A DNA stretch of 64,000 bases from NCBI RefSeq assembly GCF_001411555.2, contig NC_049903.1, forward strand, positions 14,055,234 to 14,119,233. Reading direction: 5' to 3'. Below, in pieces: positions 1 to 11,100 of this stretch. Made by a program: the position numbers and the translations under genes. How positions within the stretch are numbered: the first letter of the stretch is position 1; each line of letters begins with the position of its first letter. The DNA comes from Juglans regia. Taxonomy: Eukaryota; Streptophyta; Magnoliopsida; Fagales; Juglandaceae. Below the pieces are notes generated by a model that saw only the letters and a list, made by a program, of their open reading frames with translations, was not told the DNA's origin and searched no databases.

Positions 1-3000
1 GGCTCATTATCTGGACCTCATTCAGAAGAAATTACCCAGGTTATGTTCGGACCACTTTCCCATCCTTTTGAACTGCGGAGGCATTCGAAGAGGTCCAAGA
101 TATTTCAAATTTGAGAACATGTGGTTGAAGTCTACTGGTTTTCTGGACAGAATATGTCAGTGGTGGTCATCTTACCATTTTCATGGCAATTCTAGTTATA
201 TTTTGGCCTGTAAATTAAAGTCTTTGAGAAAAGATTTGAAGGAGTGGAATGCACAGTTTGGTAATGTGGAAAGCCAAAAAATTGTTCTCTTGGAGGAGCT
301 TTTAAGGGTTTGGAGGGTGTGGAAGAGGAGAGGGTACTATCTGAAACCGAGCGGGGGGGCAAAACTCAAGTAATTGCGGACATTGAACGAATTTCTTTTT
401 TTGAAGAAATATCTTGGCGGCAAAAGTCATGTGCTTTATGGTTGAAGGAAGGGGATAGATGCATCAAGTTCTTCCACCAGGTGGCCAACTTTCATAGGCG
501 GAACAATGCTATAGAAACTCCAATGATAGATGAGGCGGCCTCATCCAACCAAACCGAGATTTCAAATCACATTGTAAATTACTATGATAAGTTGTTTTCG
601 GAATAATTTTCGTGGAGGCCGAGACTTGATGGGCTGGCTTTTGATGTTCTTGATCTGTAGGCTTTGGAACAACTTGAAAGGCCATTTAAGGAGGTAAAGG
701 TCAGATTGGTAGTTAAAGGTATGGCGGGTGACAAAGCCCCAGACCCTGATGGCTTTACCATGGCCTTTTTTCAAACATGTTGGAATGTACTTAAAGAAGA
801 TATCATGGGGGGTTTTCCATGAATTTCATGGAAGTGGGCGGTTCGAGAAAAGTCTCAATGCAAACTTTTTAGCACTCATCCCTAAAAAGACCGGCGCAGT
901 AGAGGTGAAAGATTTTCGTCCCATTAGCCTGGTTATTGGGTTATACAAAATTTTATCCAAAGTATTGGCGAACATGATGAGAAGGTGATGGAAAGTTTGA
1001 TTTCGAAGCCTCAAAATGCCTTTGTTCAAGGTAGGCAAATCCTTGACTTAGTACTTATTGCCAATGAATGCCTAGAGAGTTGTATTAAGTCAGGAGAGCC
1101 GAGACTTCTATGCAAGTTGGACATGGAGAAAGCTTATGATCACGTCAATTGGAGATTCTTGCTTTCTATACTTGAGAGATATGGCTTTGGCACTCAATGG
1201 TGTACTTGGATCCTTTACTGTATCTCTATGACTTGTTTTTCTGTATTGGTGAATGGCATGTCAAAAGGCTTTTTCAAAAGCTCCCGAGGATTGTGATAAG
1301 GGGATCCCCTTTCTCCACTTCTCTTTGTTTTTGTGATGGAAGCTTTTAGTAAGATGATTGCAGGGGCGGTGGCGGGTGGTTTCTTATCAGGATTCTCAGT
1401 TGGTAAGGCAGCCTCAGGTTCGCTCAACATCTCGCATTTATTGTTTACTGATGATACTCTAATCTTTTGTGATGCCAGACATGAGCAAATTCGAGCTTTG
1501 AGGGCTCTTTTATTATGCTTCAAGGTCGTGTCAGGGTTGAAGGTGAATCTGGCCAAATCTGAGGTAGTGTCAGTGCGGCTTGTACCCAATGTGGAGAGTT
1601 TGGCGTCCATATTGGACTGCAAGATATCTTAGCTGCTCATGAAATATATTGGTCTTTCGTTGGGCGCGGCTTTTAAATCAAAATCCATGTGGGATGATGT
1701 GCTAGAAGAAATGGAAAGGAAATTGGCCGGTTGGAAGCGGATGTACTTATCCAAAGGGGGTCGGGTGACTCTCATCAAGAGCACTCTTTCTAACTTACCA
1801 ACGTACTTCCTCTCATTATTCCCACTCCCTGCCAAGGTGGCTCATCGCATGGAGAAACTTCAACGTGATTTTCTTTGGGGAGGGATAAAGGATGAGTTTA
1901 AATTCCACTTGGTGAAATGGGTCACAATTTGTTCTCCCATCAAAGAAAGGAGGCTTGGGAATTTGGAATTTGAAATCTTTCAATAACGCTTTGCTGGGCA
2001 AATGGTTATGGAGATATCACAATGAACGGGAGGCCTTGTGGCAAACTGTCATTGCTTTGAAGCATGGAGAATCATGGGGAGGTTGGTGTTCCAATGAGGT
2101 GAGTGGGCCTCATGGAGTTGGGCTTTGGAAACATGTTAGAAGAGGTTGGGACACATATGCAGCACATACGTGTTTCAAAGTCGGAAATGGAGTGAAGGTA
2201 AAATTTTGGCATGATTTATGGTGTCGTGATCGGGCACTCAAGGAAGTTTTTTCTCAAGTTTTTGGCTTAGCAAGAATAAAAGAGGCATCAATAGCGGATT
2301 TAGTTATCATCTCCAATGGCCTTCCACAATGGAACATTACTTTCCTTAGAGATGCACAAGACTGGGAAATGGATGAATTTTTGGTGTTCTTTGACAATGT
2401 GTACTCCACTCATGTGTCGGGGGAAGGTGAAGACAAGATTTATTGGCGCCCTTCTAAGAAGGGAGTTTTCACAGCCCGTTCTTTCTACCATTCTTTGACC
2501 ATGCACACCTCAGCCCGTTCTTTTCCATGGAAGAGCATCTGGAGGATAAAGGCACCTCTAAAGGCAGCCTTTTTTGTTTGGACAGCCTCTTTGGAGAAGA
2601 TTCTTACTATAGACAACTTGAGGAAACGTGGAATCATAGTTATGGACTGGTGTTATATGTGCAAGAAGAGGGGCGAGTCCACTGACCATCTATTACTACA
2701 TTGTGAGATTGTCAGGCTCTTGTGGAATGAAGTTTTTGCTTGATTGAGTTTAGCTTGGGTGATGCCAGAAAGGGTATGTGACTTTCTAGCCTCGTGGAGA
2801 GGTATTCGGGGCAACTCTCAAATGGAATCCATATGGAAAATGATACATATATGTCTATGGTGGTGCATTTGGAGGGAGCGGGACACAAGAAGCTTTGAAT
2901 ATCAAGAGTGATTGATGGAAGAGCTTAGAAATTTGTTTTTCAATACCTTGCTTCATTGGTCGATTGTAATTGATTTCCATGACATGTATTTTCATTAATT

Positions 3001-3115
3001 CCTTGTATCTCTAAACTAGCAAGCATAGGCATTGCTCTTGTATATGTCCCGTATATTTGGGCATTTTGCCTTTTTTTGTCAATAAAAATTTGTTTACTGA
3101 TAAAAAAGAAAAAGA
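1..3115 (+). mobile_element. L1-type LINE, decayed, left end outside window
   Basis: A non-LTR retrotransposon on the plus strand, broken by many stops and frameshifts. In order it shows: the end of an APE endonuclease (SDHFPILL-like, about 48-75); the endonuclease-RT linker; reverse transcriptase pieces (DKAPDPDGF near 730-760, [13 protein letters not shown] near 1115-1150, FTDDTLIF near 1443-1470); the thumb/connection region (1640-2000); and a zinc-binding RVT domain (CYMCKKRGESTDHLLLHCE, about 2650-2710). The 3' tail is A-rich near 3080-3115. The catalytic box reads FTDD rather than the FADD usual in plant L1 elements. The element cannot encode a working protein. It lies just upstream of the SUF4-like exons in the same orientation, so it is probably intronic there; that is an inference because the 5' exons are not in the window. 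Confidence 0.9.
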
Positions 3116-3757
3116 AAAGATGTATCTTCTATAAATTATTTGTATAGGATCCTCTGCTCTCTTCTTCAGAAACAGTATAGCTATCAGGCTATGAATTTCA
3201 TGCATGTATCGCCTCTTGACAGTATGGATTTATTGCTTGCTTGCCTAAGGGCTGTGTGATGCCCATGTTTTTTTGGTACCATATAAAATTAGACTACATT
3301 GTCTTTTTAGGACTTTAAACAGAGGAGTCTCCCGCTTCTGGTATGATTTTCAATTGATTTGTTAAATTTAGGAGATTCCTCGTTTCTCTCTTTTATTTAT
3401 GTTTCTTATTTTTCTTGTGTAGTTGCTATGCAATTTATCGTGTCAATAGGTATATGTAAGATTTAGATATTGCCGGTAGATGTTTGTCAAAAGATTAAAA
3501 AAAAAAAAAAAAAAAAATCCTAAAAACATAGAAACGATGTATCTCATAAGTTCCATTATGATGTTTAAAGAATACTTTTTTTTTAATCTTGACCATATTT
3601 ACCTTAAGTTTCTCAATCTCACCCTGTACCACTTGGTCAATCTTCCATTGCTCTTGTATCTCTTACTTTGTACACTTAACTTTAGTCTCTACACATATGT
3701 TGAGGAGTAAATTGGTCTCTACTCTGTTATTTTTGTAAAATCTCTCTCTCTCTCTGT
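3116..3757. other. Non-coding, probable intron sequence
   Basis: AT-rich sequence between the LINE and a SINE. It contains a long A run at about 3497-3517 and short CT runs near 3741-3755. I see no exon of the neighbouring gene and no other recognisable element. It is probably intron of the SUF4-like gene. Confidence 0.4.
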
Positions 3758-3774
3758 GCATAGACATAAAACCA

Positions 3775-4008
3775 ATCCCTAAGGCTTGGCTCAAGTGGTA
3801 AAGGCCTTGGGTTCGGAGGCATGCTCCCCCTAGGTCTAAGGTTCAAATCCCCTTGAGTGCAAACAATCTCTAGGGGCCATCAGACTGGGAGATTTTCCTT
3901 GAATTACCCAAGATACACTTGTGGGAAACTCCTTGCCGAGAGCCTATGCACCCCCGGGATTAGTCGGGATGCTATTCCTGGACACCCGGTGCCAATAAAA
4001 AAAAAAAA
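3775..4008 (+). mobile_element. tRNA-derived SINE, full-length copy 1
   Basis: A short retroposon with internal RNA polymerase III promoter boxes: A box TGGCTCAAGTGG at 3787-3798 and B box GGTTCAAATCC at 3840-3850. It ends in an A tail (about 3997-4008). It is bounded by a perfect 17-bp target-site duplication, GCATAGACATAAAACCA, at 3758-3774 and 4009-4025. A second copy lies at 26361-26587 and a degraded reverse piece near 9024-9100. A LINE in the same genome presumably supplied the retrotransposition machinery. Confidence 0.93.
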
Positions 4009-4354
4009 GCATAGACATAAAACCATCACCTAATATATATGTGAAAAAAGTGTTCTTTTATGAGAAACTTTGCTGCTGCTGTTGTGTGTTTTGGGCCTGT
4101 TATCGGTATCAATGCTACACCAGTTTGATTTGTTTTGTTTTGTTTTTAAGGCATCTTGTAATTTGAAACTGCTGTCATTGGATTCATTGGATACCACTAT
4201 TTCTAAAAGTTGAACTTTGATACTTGTGTCACACTGTTCTGCTGTGTACTTGCCCTATGTTCATCTTCCATTCCTAATTGGCGCCTTTGTTGTTTATAAT
4301 TATGTTGATTTTGTGAATCTTTGTAATTTAATGCGTTTTTTACACTTACTCTAG

Positions 4355-5398
4355 GCGGGCCATTGATCAATTCACATTCTTATGCATCTGGTCCAAATAC
4401 TGGTGGTCCTTCAATTGGACCACCCCCAGTAATTGCAAACAAAGCTCCTGCTACACAGCCAGCCACTAATGAGGTCTATCTAGTTTGGGATGACGAGGCA
4501 ATGTCCATGGTTAGTCCCTTCCCCCCCTTAAAAGTCTGTAAAGGATGCTTTTGACTATTATAATTCTTACTAAATGTGGCTATTGCAGGAGGAAAGAAGA
4601 ATGTCCTTAATGAAGTATCAGGTGCATGACGAAACTAGCCAGGTAAGTTATACTACTCTTTAAACTATGGAGTTGCTTTCGCATCTAACCAGATGGTAGG
4701 CTTTGCTTTATAGCGTTTTCAGATTCGTCTTTTTAAGATATTTTAAATTTTCAAATTTTGAGAGATATTTTCAAATTTTTCCTCTTCAAAAGTGTTACAC
4801 ACTTGTTTAAGAATGTGCGAAGTCATTTAATCATTGTGTTTTTCTTCTGTTAACCCATTCGGTTGATGGACATGTAAACTGCCATTCGGTTTGCATGCAA
4901 TGCCACCACTCTTGTGGGCATCAAAAAATGCAAGTAGGTATTTACATTATTTTTGCTGGTAATTAGTAATTATTTCGTCAAGCTTGCTGCCAGGATTCTC
5001 GAACCTAGCATTGTAGTCAGTCAAGAGCAATGTGTATGTATTTTCTCTTGAGATTTGGATTTACCTGTTGTTATTCAATCTCCCTATGCTTGATTCCGAA
5101 GTTTGGGGTTTTGGGTGGAACAAGGTCTTAACCATCAGATTTTTGCCTATTCATACAATTTGTTTTATGGTCGATCAGTGAATTTCAGACTTGGCCAGGT
5201 CAGCTTCTTTTGCAAAGTTTGGTATCTCTTGCTTAGGACCAAGCTTTATGACATATCTGGTTTGCCCAAGTAGTTGATAGAAATGGTTTCTTTCTGATTG
5301 TCCGTATGGTAATTTATATGTTTCAGATGAGCTCTATTGATGCAGCCATAGACAAAAGAATATTGGAGAGCAGGCTAGCTGGTCGAATGGCCTTTTAA
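4355..5398 (+). CDS. SUF4: SUF4-like C2H2 zinc-finger protein, last three coding exons (5' part outside window)
   Basis: Exons are 4355-4509, 4589-4642 and 5327-5398, with AG acceptors and GT donors at every internal border and a TAA stop at 5396-5398. The joined product contains [32 protein letters not shown] and [19 protein letters not shown] recognise this as the conserved C-terminus of SUPPRESSOR OF FRIGIDA 4, a nuclear zinc-finger protein related to animal ZNF207/BuGZ. In Arabidopsis it works with FRIGIDA to activate the floral repressor FLC. The zinc fingers and the start lie to the left, so only the proline-rich end and the conserved tail are visible. The first exon here starts two bases into a codon. 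Both introns are short to moderate (79 and 684 bp). The family assignment rests on the tail and is strong; whether the upstream part is intact is unknown. Confidence 0.88.
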
Positions 5399-5690
5399 AA
5401 ATCAAATGGATGAAATTTTGAAATGTTTCTGTCAATGCATTGTGCCTAAAACATTGTCGACAGTCATTTTAACAGCAAGGCAATGCCTTGATCTTGGTTC
5501 TCACCGACGTCTTGTAATTGGCATTTGGCCACTCAAAATTTATTCGTGTCTTGTATTCTTTGCAAGAGAGGTTGGAAGGAGCAATTTTTATTTTTATTTA
5601 TTTAGGGAATGAGGGGTCTCCAGAGAAAGGTGTTGAACATTTTTTCCTTTCGTATTATTTTTTCTTCTATCCTTGAATTTTCTTTTTCAA
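5399..5690 (+). other. Probable 3' UTR of the SUF4-like gene
   Basis: Non-coding sequence directly after the SUF4-like stop codon, T-rich and ending in an A run near 5687-5701. The extent of the UTR is a guess. Confidence 0.4.
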
Positions 5691-5962
5691 AAAAAAAAAA
5701 AACTAGAATCTGTTCTATAACCCTTTAACATCTATAATCCAGTGCCACCTTCGAATCATTTTGGTTTTATGTCTTTGTACACAACTTTTAGCTTAATGGT
5801 GTCTTCAACTTTTATGAATAGATCGGCTTTTAATATCCCTTTAAAATGGGGAAAAGAAAAATACTGAAGTCGATTCATGTCAAGAAATTTAGAATGGTGA
5901 TTGCATCAAGGAAGATATATTTTGATTGAAGATGAGAAAATTGCAATTTGCTTCTGCTTGAA

Positions 5963-5964
<2 letters not shown>

Positions 5965-6012
<48 letters not shown>
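5965..6012. repeat. (TA)n microsatellite
   Basis: An uninterrupted TA dinucleotide tract of roughly 47 bp in the spacer between the SUF4-like gene and ERG. It is likely to vary in length between individuals. Confidence 0.95.
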
Positions 6013-6016
<4 letters not shown>

Positions 6017-7039
6017 GTTTATGTAGGGATTTGGATACCAAATTGAAATTTGGTCCAAGTTGGATTTTATGTTCACCAACAATTCATTTATATTTGAGTG
6101 AGTTCAAACTTATTTATGATTATCAAATAGATTATTTGCGTTATATCTTATAATTTTATCTACAAATTTTGACTTTTTTTTAATATATTTATAAAGATTT
6201 AAGTATCTTGGTTAGTGATTTCCTATAATCTATTTAAATATTAGAAATATTCTCATTATAAATATAAATATAAATATAATATTATTAAAAATAATAATAC
6301 AAAATTATTCGAGCTCTTACGAGTCGAGTTGAGCCGTTATATGACTAATATTGTTTAATAATCCATCATAATTTTATACTTGTGAACGGTTTATTTAATA
6401 AATGAATTGAGTTAAATTCAAATTTGACTTAGTTTATTTTAAGTGACTTATTGAGTAGTCTTGTTTATTTGCAGTCCTATCTGCCGTAATATTTCTTTCA
6501 ATAAGAGGAATCAGATATATAGTTTGATGAGAATGTATATTTTCTGGAATTATTAATCGAACTTAAGTCTTAAAGCATGAGAGAAATAGATAAATGAAAC
6601 GGATCTAATAATATTTATTAAATATTTATTATTATTCAAAAAATTGAAATAGTGTGAGATCTATTATTTATTGATGAGTTTTGCTATATACAATTACTTT
6701 TATATATTTTTTGTGCACTATTGATGTGATGAACCAAAAATAATTATTTTATATATAAAACAAGTGATGCATCCAATCACATTAATAGAATAAACAAAGA
6801 GTACGAAAAAATAATACATTTTTGTTAGGATAAAGCTACTATACCACTCAGGCATTTTTTTCACATTTTTTAATATATTTAAATATTTTTAAAAAATAAA
6901 AAAATATATTAATATATTTAAAATTACTTTCTTAATTACTAAATAAATATATATATAAATAAAATTTAACCAACAATGAACTAGGGCGGTCAAATATAGG
7001 CGGCAAATAACTTTTTCCTTTTTGTTATCTTCTCATCTT
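6013..7039. other. AT-rich intergenic spacer
   Basis: Very AT-rich sequence with no open frame of note and no motif I recognise. The stretch around 6830-6960 looks palindromic (A and T runs on both sides) and may be a degraded MITE. Confidence 0.4.
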
Positions 7040-7510
7040 AGAGCATTAGTATTGGATTCATTAAATGAATCTAATTTTCAAAATTTGATGATTTTAGTTT
7101 TAAAATCTTAGTATTGGATTCACCATATGCTCAAATGTCAAGTTTTTAGTTATAGTACATTTATCTTCATCTTTAAATTTGAAAACTCATTACTCACACT
7201 CTATAATCATTATTTTATTTACTTAAATTATTATTTTTTAATTTTGAGTCACAATATATTTAAATTAAGAAATAATAATTAAGGATCAAATTAAATTATT
7301 AATTAACTATAATTAGTGTAATTGTAAAATATAAAAATAAATAAATTAAAAATATTATTATTAATAAAATAATATTATTTTATTATTTTAATAAATCTAA
7401 TAGTTAATCTAATATTGAGTTTTAGATAGAAGAATTTTAGATTTATAAAAAATATATATCTTTTTATCAAATTTTAAAAATAAAAATAATGAATCCAATA
7501 CAAATGAAAT
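7040..7510. mobile_element. MITE with ATTGGATTCATT terminal inverted repeats
   Basis: The left end reads GCATTAGTATTGGATTCATT. The right end, read on the other strand, reads TCATTTGTATTGGATTCATT. The interior is AT-rich and non-coding. The size (about 470 bp) and terminal inverted repeats fit a non-autonomous DNA transposon. The exact ends and the duplication are not clean. Confidence 0.6.
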
Positions 7511-7758
7511 AAGCCTGGCCAACTCCGTCTAAAAAGTCCAAAAAATCCAAATGCCATGTAATAAAATTTGAAAAAATCTTCTTCACACTCTATTGTCTGA
7601 AGAAGTCCCAGCACATCTAACATGTTGGGTTGAAAAAAAAAAATAAATAAATTATGTGAGGTATGTGGAGAGTGTAATATATAATAAAGTGTGATATAAC
7701 ATTTTTCATAAAATTTATCTGAAAACCAAAAACGAAAAACTTTAAACAATGAAGAATT

Positions 7759-7962
7759 TAGTGTGTGTTTAGATGTTGAAGTGAGTTAAGTTGAGTTGAG
7801 TTAAAATGATAAAATATTGTTAAAATATTATTTTTTAATATTATTATTATTTTGAGATTTAAAAAAATTAAATTATTTATTATATTTTGTATTAAAATTT
7901 AAAAAAATTATAATAATAAATTGAGATAAGTTGAGATTGAGTTTCACCCTTAAACAAACAAG
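7759..7962 (+). mobile_element. MITE of the GAGATGAG family, copy 1
   Basis: The core AATATTATTTTTTAATATTA followed by TTTTGAGATTTAAAAAAATT and TTGAGATAAGTTGAGATTGAG matches other copies in this window (12909, 36510, 40387, 42781, 53402, 54917, 60058). It lies about 170 bp upstream of the ERG start codon, so it may sit in the promoter. Confidence 0.75.
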
Positions 7963-8131
7963 GCAAAACCCAAAACCCTGAAAGTCTGAAACCCCAAAAT
8001 CCAGCGCTCTGCAACGCATACCTCCTCAAAACCATCAGCACCTTTCATATATACTTCTTCACTGAAAGTTCCGAGCAAACCTTTCTCGCTCGCTCGCATT
8101 CTCTATATGTTGTGTCTATAGAAGCTGAGAT

Positions 8132-11100
8132 ATGAAAGCTTTGAGAGCTCTGAGAACCCTCGTGACCTTCCCTCCAAAACCCTACAGAACTCCTCTCCAC
8201 CCAACCTTTCTTCTTCAATTTTACTCAGCCCAGCCTCAAGAAGACGATAACGCACACTCACTTACGTTCTCAGACTCTGAAAATGGCTCAGACTCAGTCT
8301 TTGACAGTGACCATTACACATTACCAACCATTAATTCGGAACCCAACACTGAAACCGCTCAGCAGCCCACTTGGGACGAGAAATATAGAGAAAAAGCTGA
8401 TCAGTTAATCTTCGGAAAGGAGACCCAGAAAGGAAAATTGAGGATTTTGGAGAAAGAGGAGGAGAGGAGGAGAAGAGTGCTTGCCAAGGTGCTGCTCGAG
8501 GCAGCGTTACAGGCAGCGGACGATGAGGTGGGGGAGGAAGATGAGGAGGCGGTAGTAAAGGAGGAGGACCAGAAGTCATTGTCGGTCGGGATAATCGGTG
8601 CTCCAAATGCTGGGAAGTCTGCACTGACGAACTACATGGTTGGTTTTATCGGCAACTAACTTAGCATTTGGATATTTGAATTTTTCGGATCATAGTTTGG
8701 TTATATGGTTTTGAACGAAGAGTATTTTGAGTCTGTGACTTTATGATATACGACAGGGACTGTGGTCATCATTTTATATTGTTTGGAATGTTGACTTATA
8801 AAAAAAGAAACAAAATTTGAATGTGGTTTGCGATTTTGGATGTAGATTAGTTTGCATTTCACCATATGTTTGCAAGAGAAAATGAGTTTTTGGTAAGATA
8901 TGTTTACCTATCAAAAAAAAAAAAAAGAAAGAAAGATATTGATGTTGGAGTTTAGCGAAGTTTATTTTCTTTTTGATTGTGAGACGTACTGTTCTTTGAT
9001 ATTTGACTCCATTGCATAATGTGAAACCCCCTGACTAATCCCGGGGGTGCACAAGCCCTTGACAATGAGTTTTCTGCAAATGCACTGTGGTGCACAAAAT
9101 TAGAAGTCAGATCCATCCATAGGACTATAACTACCATAATAGCTCAAACCTGGTCCAAGGAGTTACAGTTTTTCATTAGAATGTTTTACATTTCTAGACA
9201 GACCTCCAAGTTTTAAACCCCAATAAAAACATCTCTAAGAAATCTATTTTTTTTTTAAACAGGGCTCTTTTGGGAAAATGATTGTGTCATTATGCCATTC
9301 TATGTCGATTGGTGGTGGATACTATGGTAACATGTAGGACAAGTGGTGTTCAAACGAGGTTTGTGGGCTTTATGCGGTTGGGGTGTGGAAAAAAATTAGA
9401 AGGGGTCAAAGGGATTTCTGCTGTTTTATTAGATATGAGGTCGGTGACGGGTCCAAAATAAGATTTTGGTACTGTGTGGTGTAGAGACCAGCTTTGAAGA
9501 TTTTTTTCCTGGAGTTGTTTCCCATATCTTGTTGTAAGGAGGCTTTGGCCATAGACCATTTTTAGATCTCTGATAACATACCACAATCAAATGTGACTTT
9601 GTTGGATCAGCCCAGGACTGGCAGTGGTGGAGTTGTTCTCTTCATGATTAAACAATTTTTACCCTTTCAGGTTGAGAAGTGGTGGTGTGGACAAAAGCTG
9701 TTGGTTCCTAATCCAAAAAGGGGGACCTTTGAGGCTGTCTTTCTTCAAAGTGCTCAGTCCACAAGTTGGCTCTTCATTCCCTTGGAAGAGAGTACAGAAA
9801 TATGGTGCCTTAGAGGGTAGTTTTTTTTGTTTAGGTGACAGCTTTGGGGAAGATTTTAATGCTGGATAATTTGAGGAAGAGGCACATTGTAGCATTGTTG
9901 TGGTGTTATATGTGTAAGCAATGAGGAGAAATCATTCGTCATTTTTTGCTTCATTGTGAGGTAGCTAGGTATTTATGAGCTTTGGTTTTCAGCAGTTGTG
10001 GGATCTTGTGGGTTTTGCCCCAACAGAGCTATTGGCTTGTTGGTGGAGTCCTTACAGGAGTCATATAACTATAAAGCTTGGAGGATAATTCCTATGTGCT
10101 TAATGTGTTGTGTTTGGGTGTTAGGTACTTCTCAGGTATGCATCCTTTGTACTTGGGCTATGCCTTCTTTTCTTATGAATAAATCTTCTTGATTACCTAT
10201 AAAAAATGTGTTTTATTTGGTAGGAACACAGTGACCACACATTTGAAGTCCGTGGTAACAATTTTCCTTGGCTGAATACCTCCTCTTGTCCCTTCTCATT
10301 CATCAAATAGCAAAAATTAGATTACACAGATCAGAAATTCGAAATCTGACTTCCTATCCTAAGGGATTCAAATCTTGGATAAGATATGTTTCCCATACTT
10401 ATCTACCCAATCTAAATATTCAAATTAAAAATCCTATAAATCCTATACAGCAGTACAAATCTGTCTATACCGAAATACATAGATAAAACATAGGAATTAA
10501 TTCAAATAAATATAATCCACTAATACTTGGGAGGACAGTGATATAGTTAAAATTCTTAATATTCAACTCCCTTTATATTTGATTGGCTGCATGAAAAAGG
10601 TCCCATGTTTTATTAGCTTCATAGGTGTCAAAGATTTTTGTTCCTTTTTCTTTTCTTACTGGTTGGGTTTATCCTTTTATCTACTTCCCATGTACTTGGG
10701 TTGCGGTTATCTGCACTTCAAATAAGATTGCATTATTTTTTATTGATAGGTAAGAAGATTCAAATGAGATTGCATTATTCATCAAAAACATATTGTTGTG
10801 ACTAACTATGGAAGACCTAAGAAAAACATCAACTTTTAGTGTCTTTGTATTTTTTTTTTTTTCTGTTTCTTGTTTGGGATTCTATGTATGACGCAGAAGT
10901 ACTATGTTTGAGAGTACTTATAAAAAAACATATGATGCGTGGAGTATCATCAATGAGTTAAATGGTAGTTTGTGCAAAATAGATCAAAGTTTTATACCAT
11001 GGATGCTGTCTTCTATTGCTTTTTCATGGTGCCTATATGATTTGTAATTTATTTTTTCAAGTCTGATACATATTGCTGAGCCTTGGGCATCATTGATGCA

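Noticed and set aside
3787..3850. Possible tRNA gene, from the A and B boxes
   Set aside because: There is no cloverleaf or anticodon arm that I can fold, and the unit has an A tail and target duplications, so it is a SINE head. The same applies to 26370-26433.
8331..8624. 97-codon minus-strand frame rich in Pro and Ser
   Set aside because: It is the antisense shadow of ERG exon 1.
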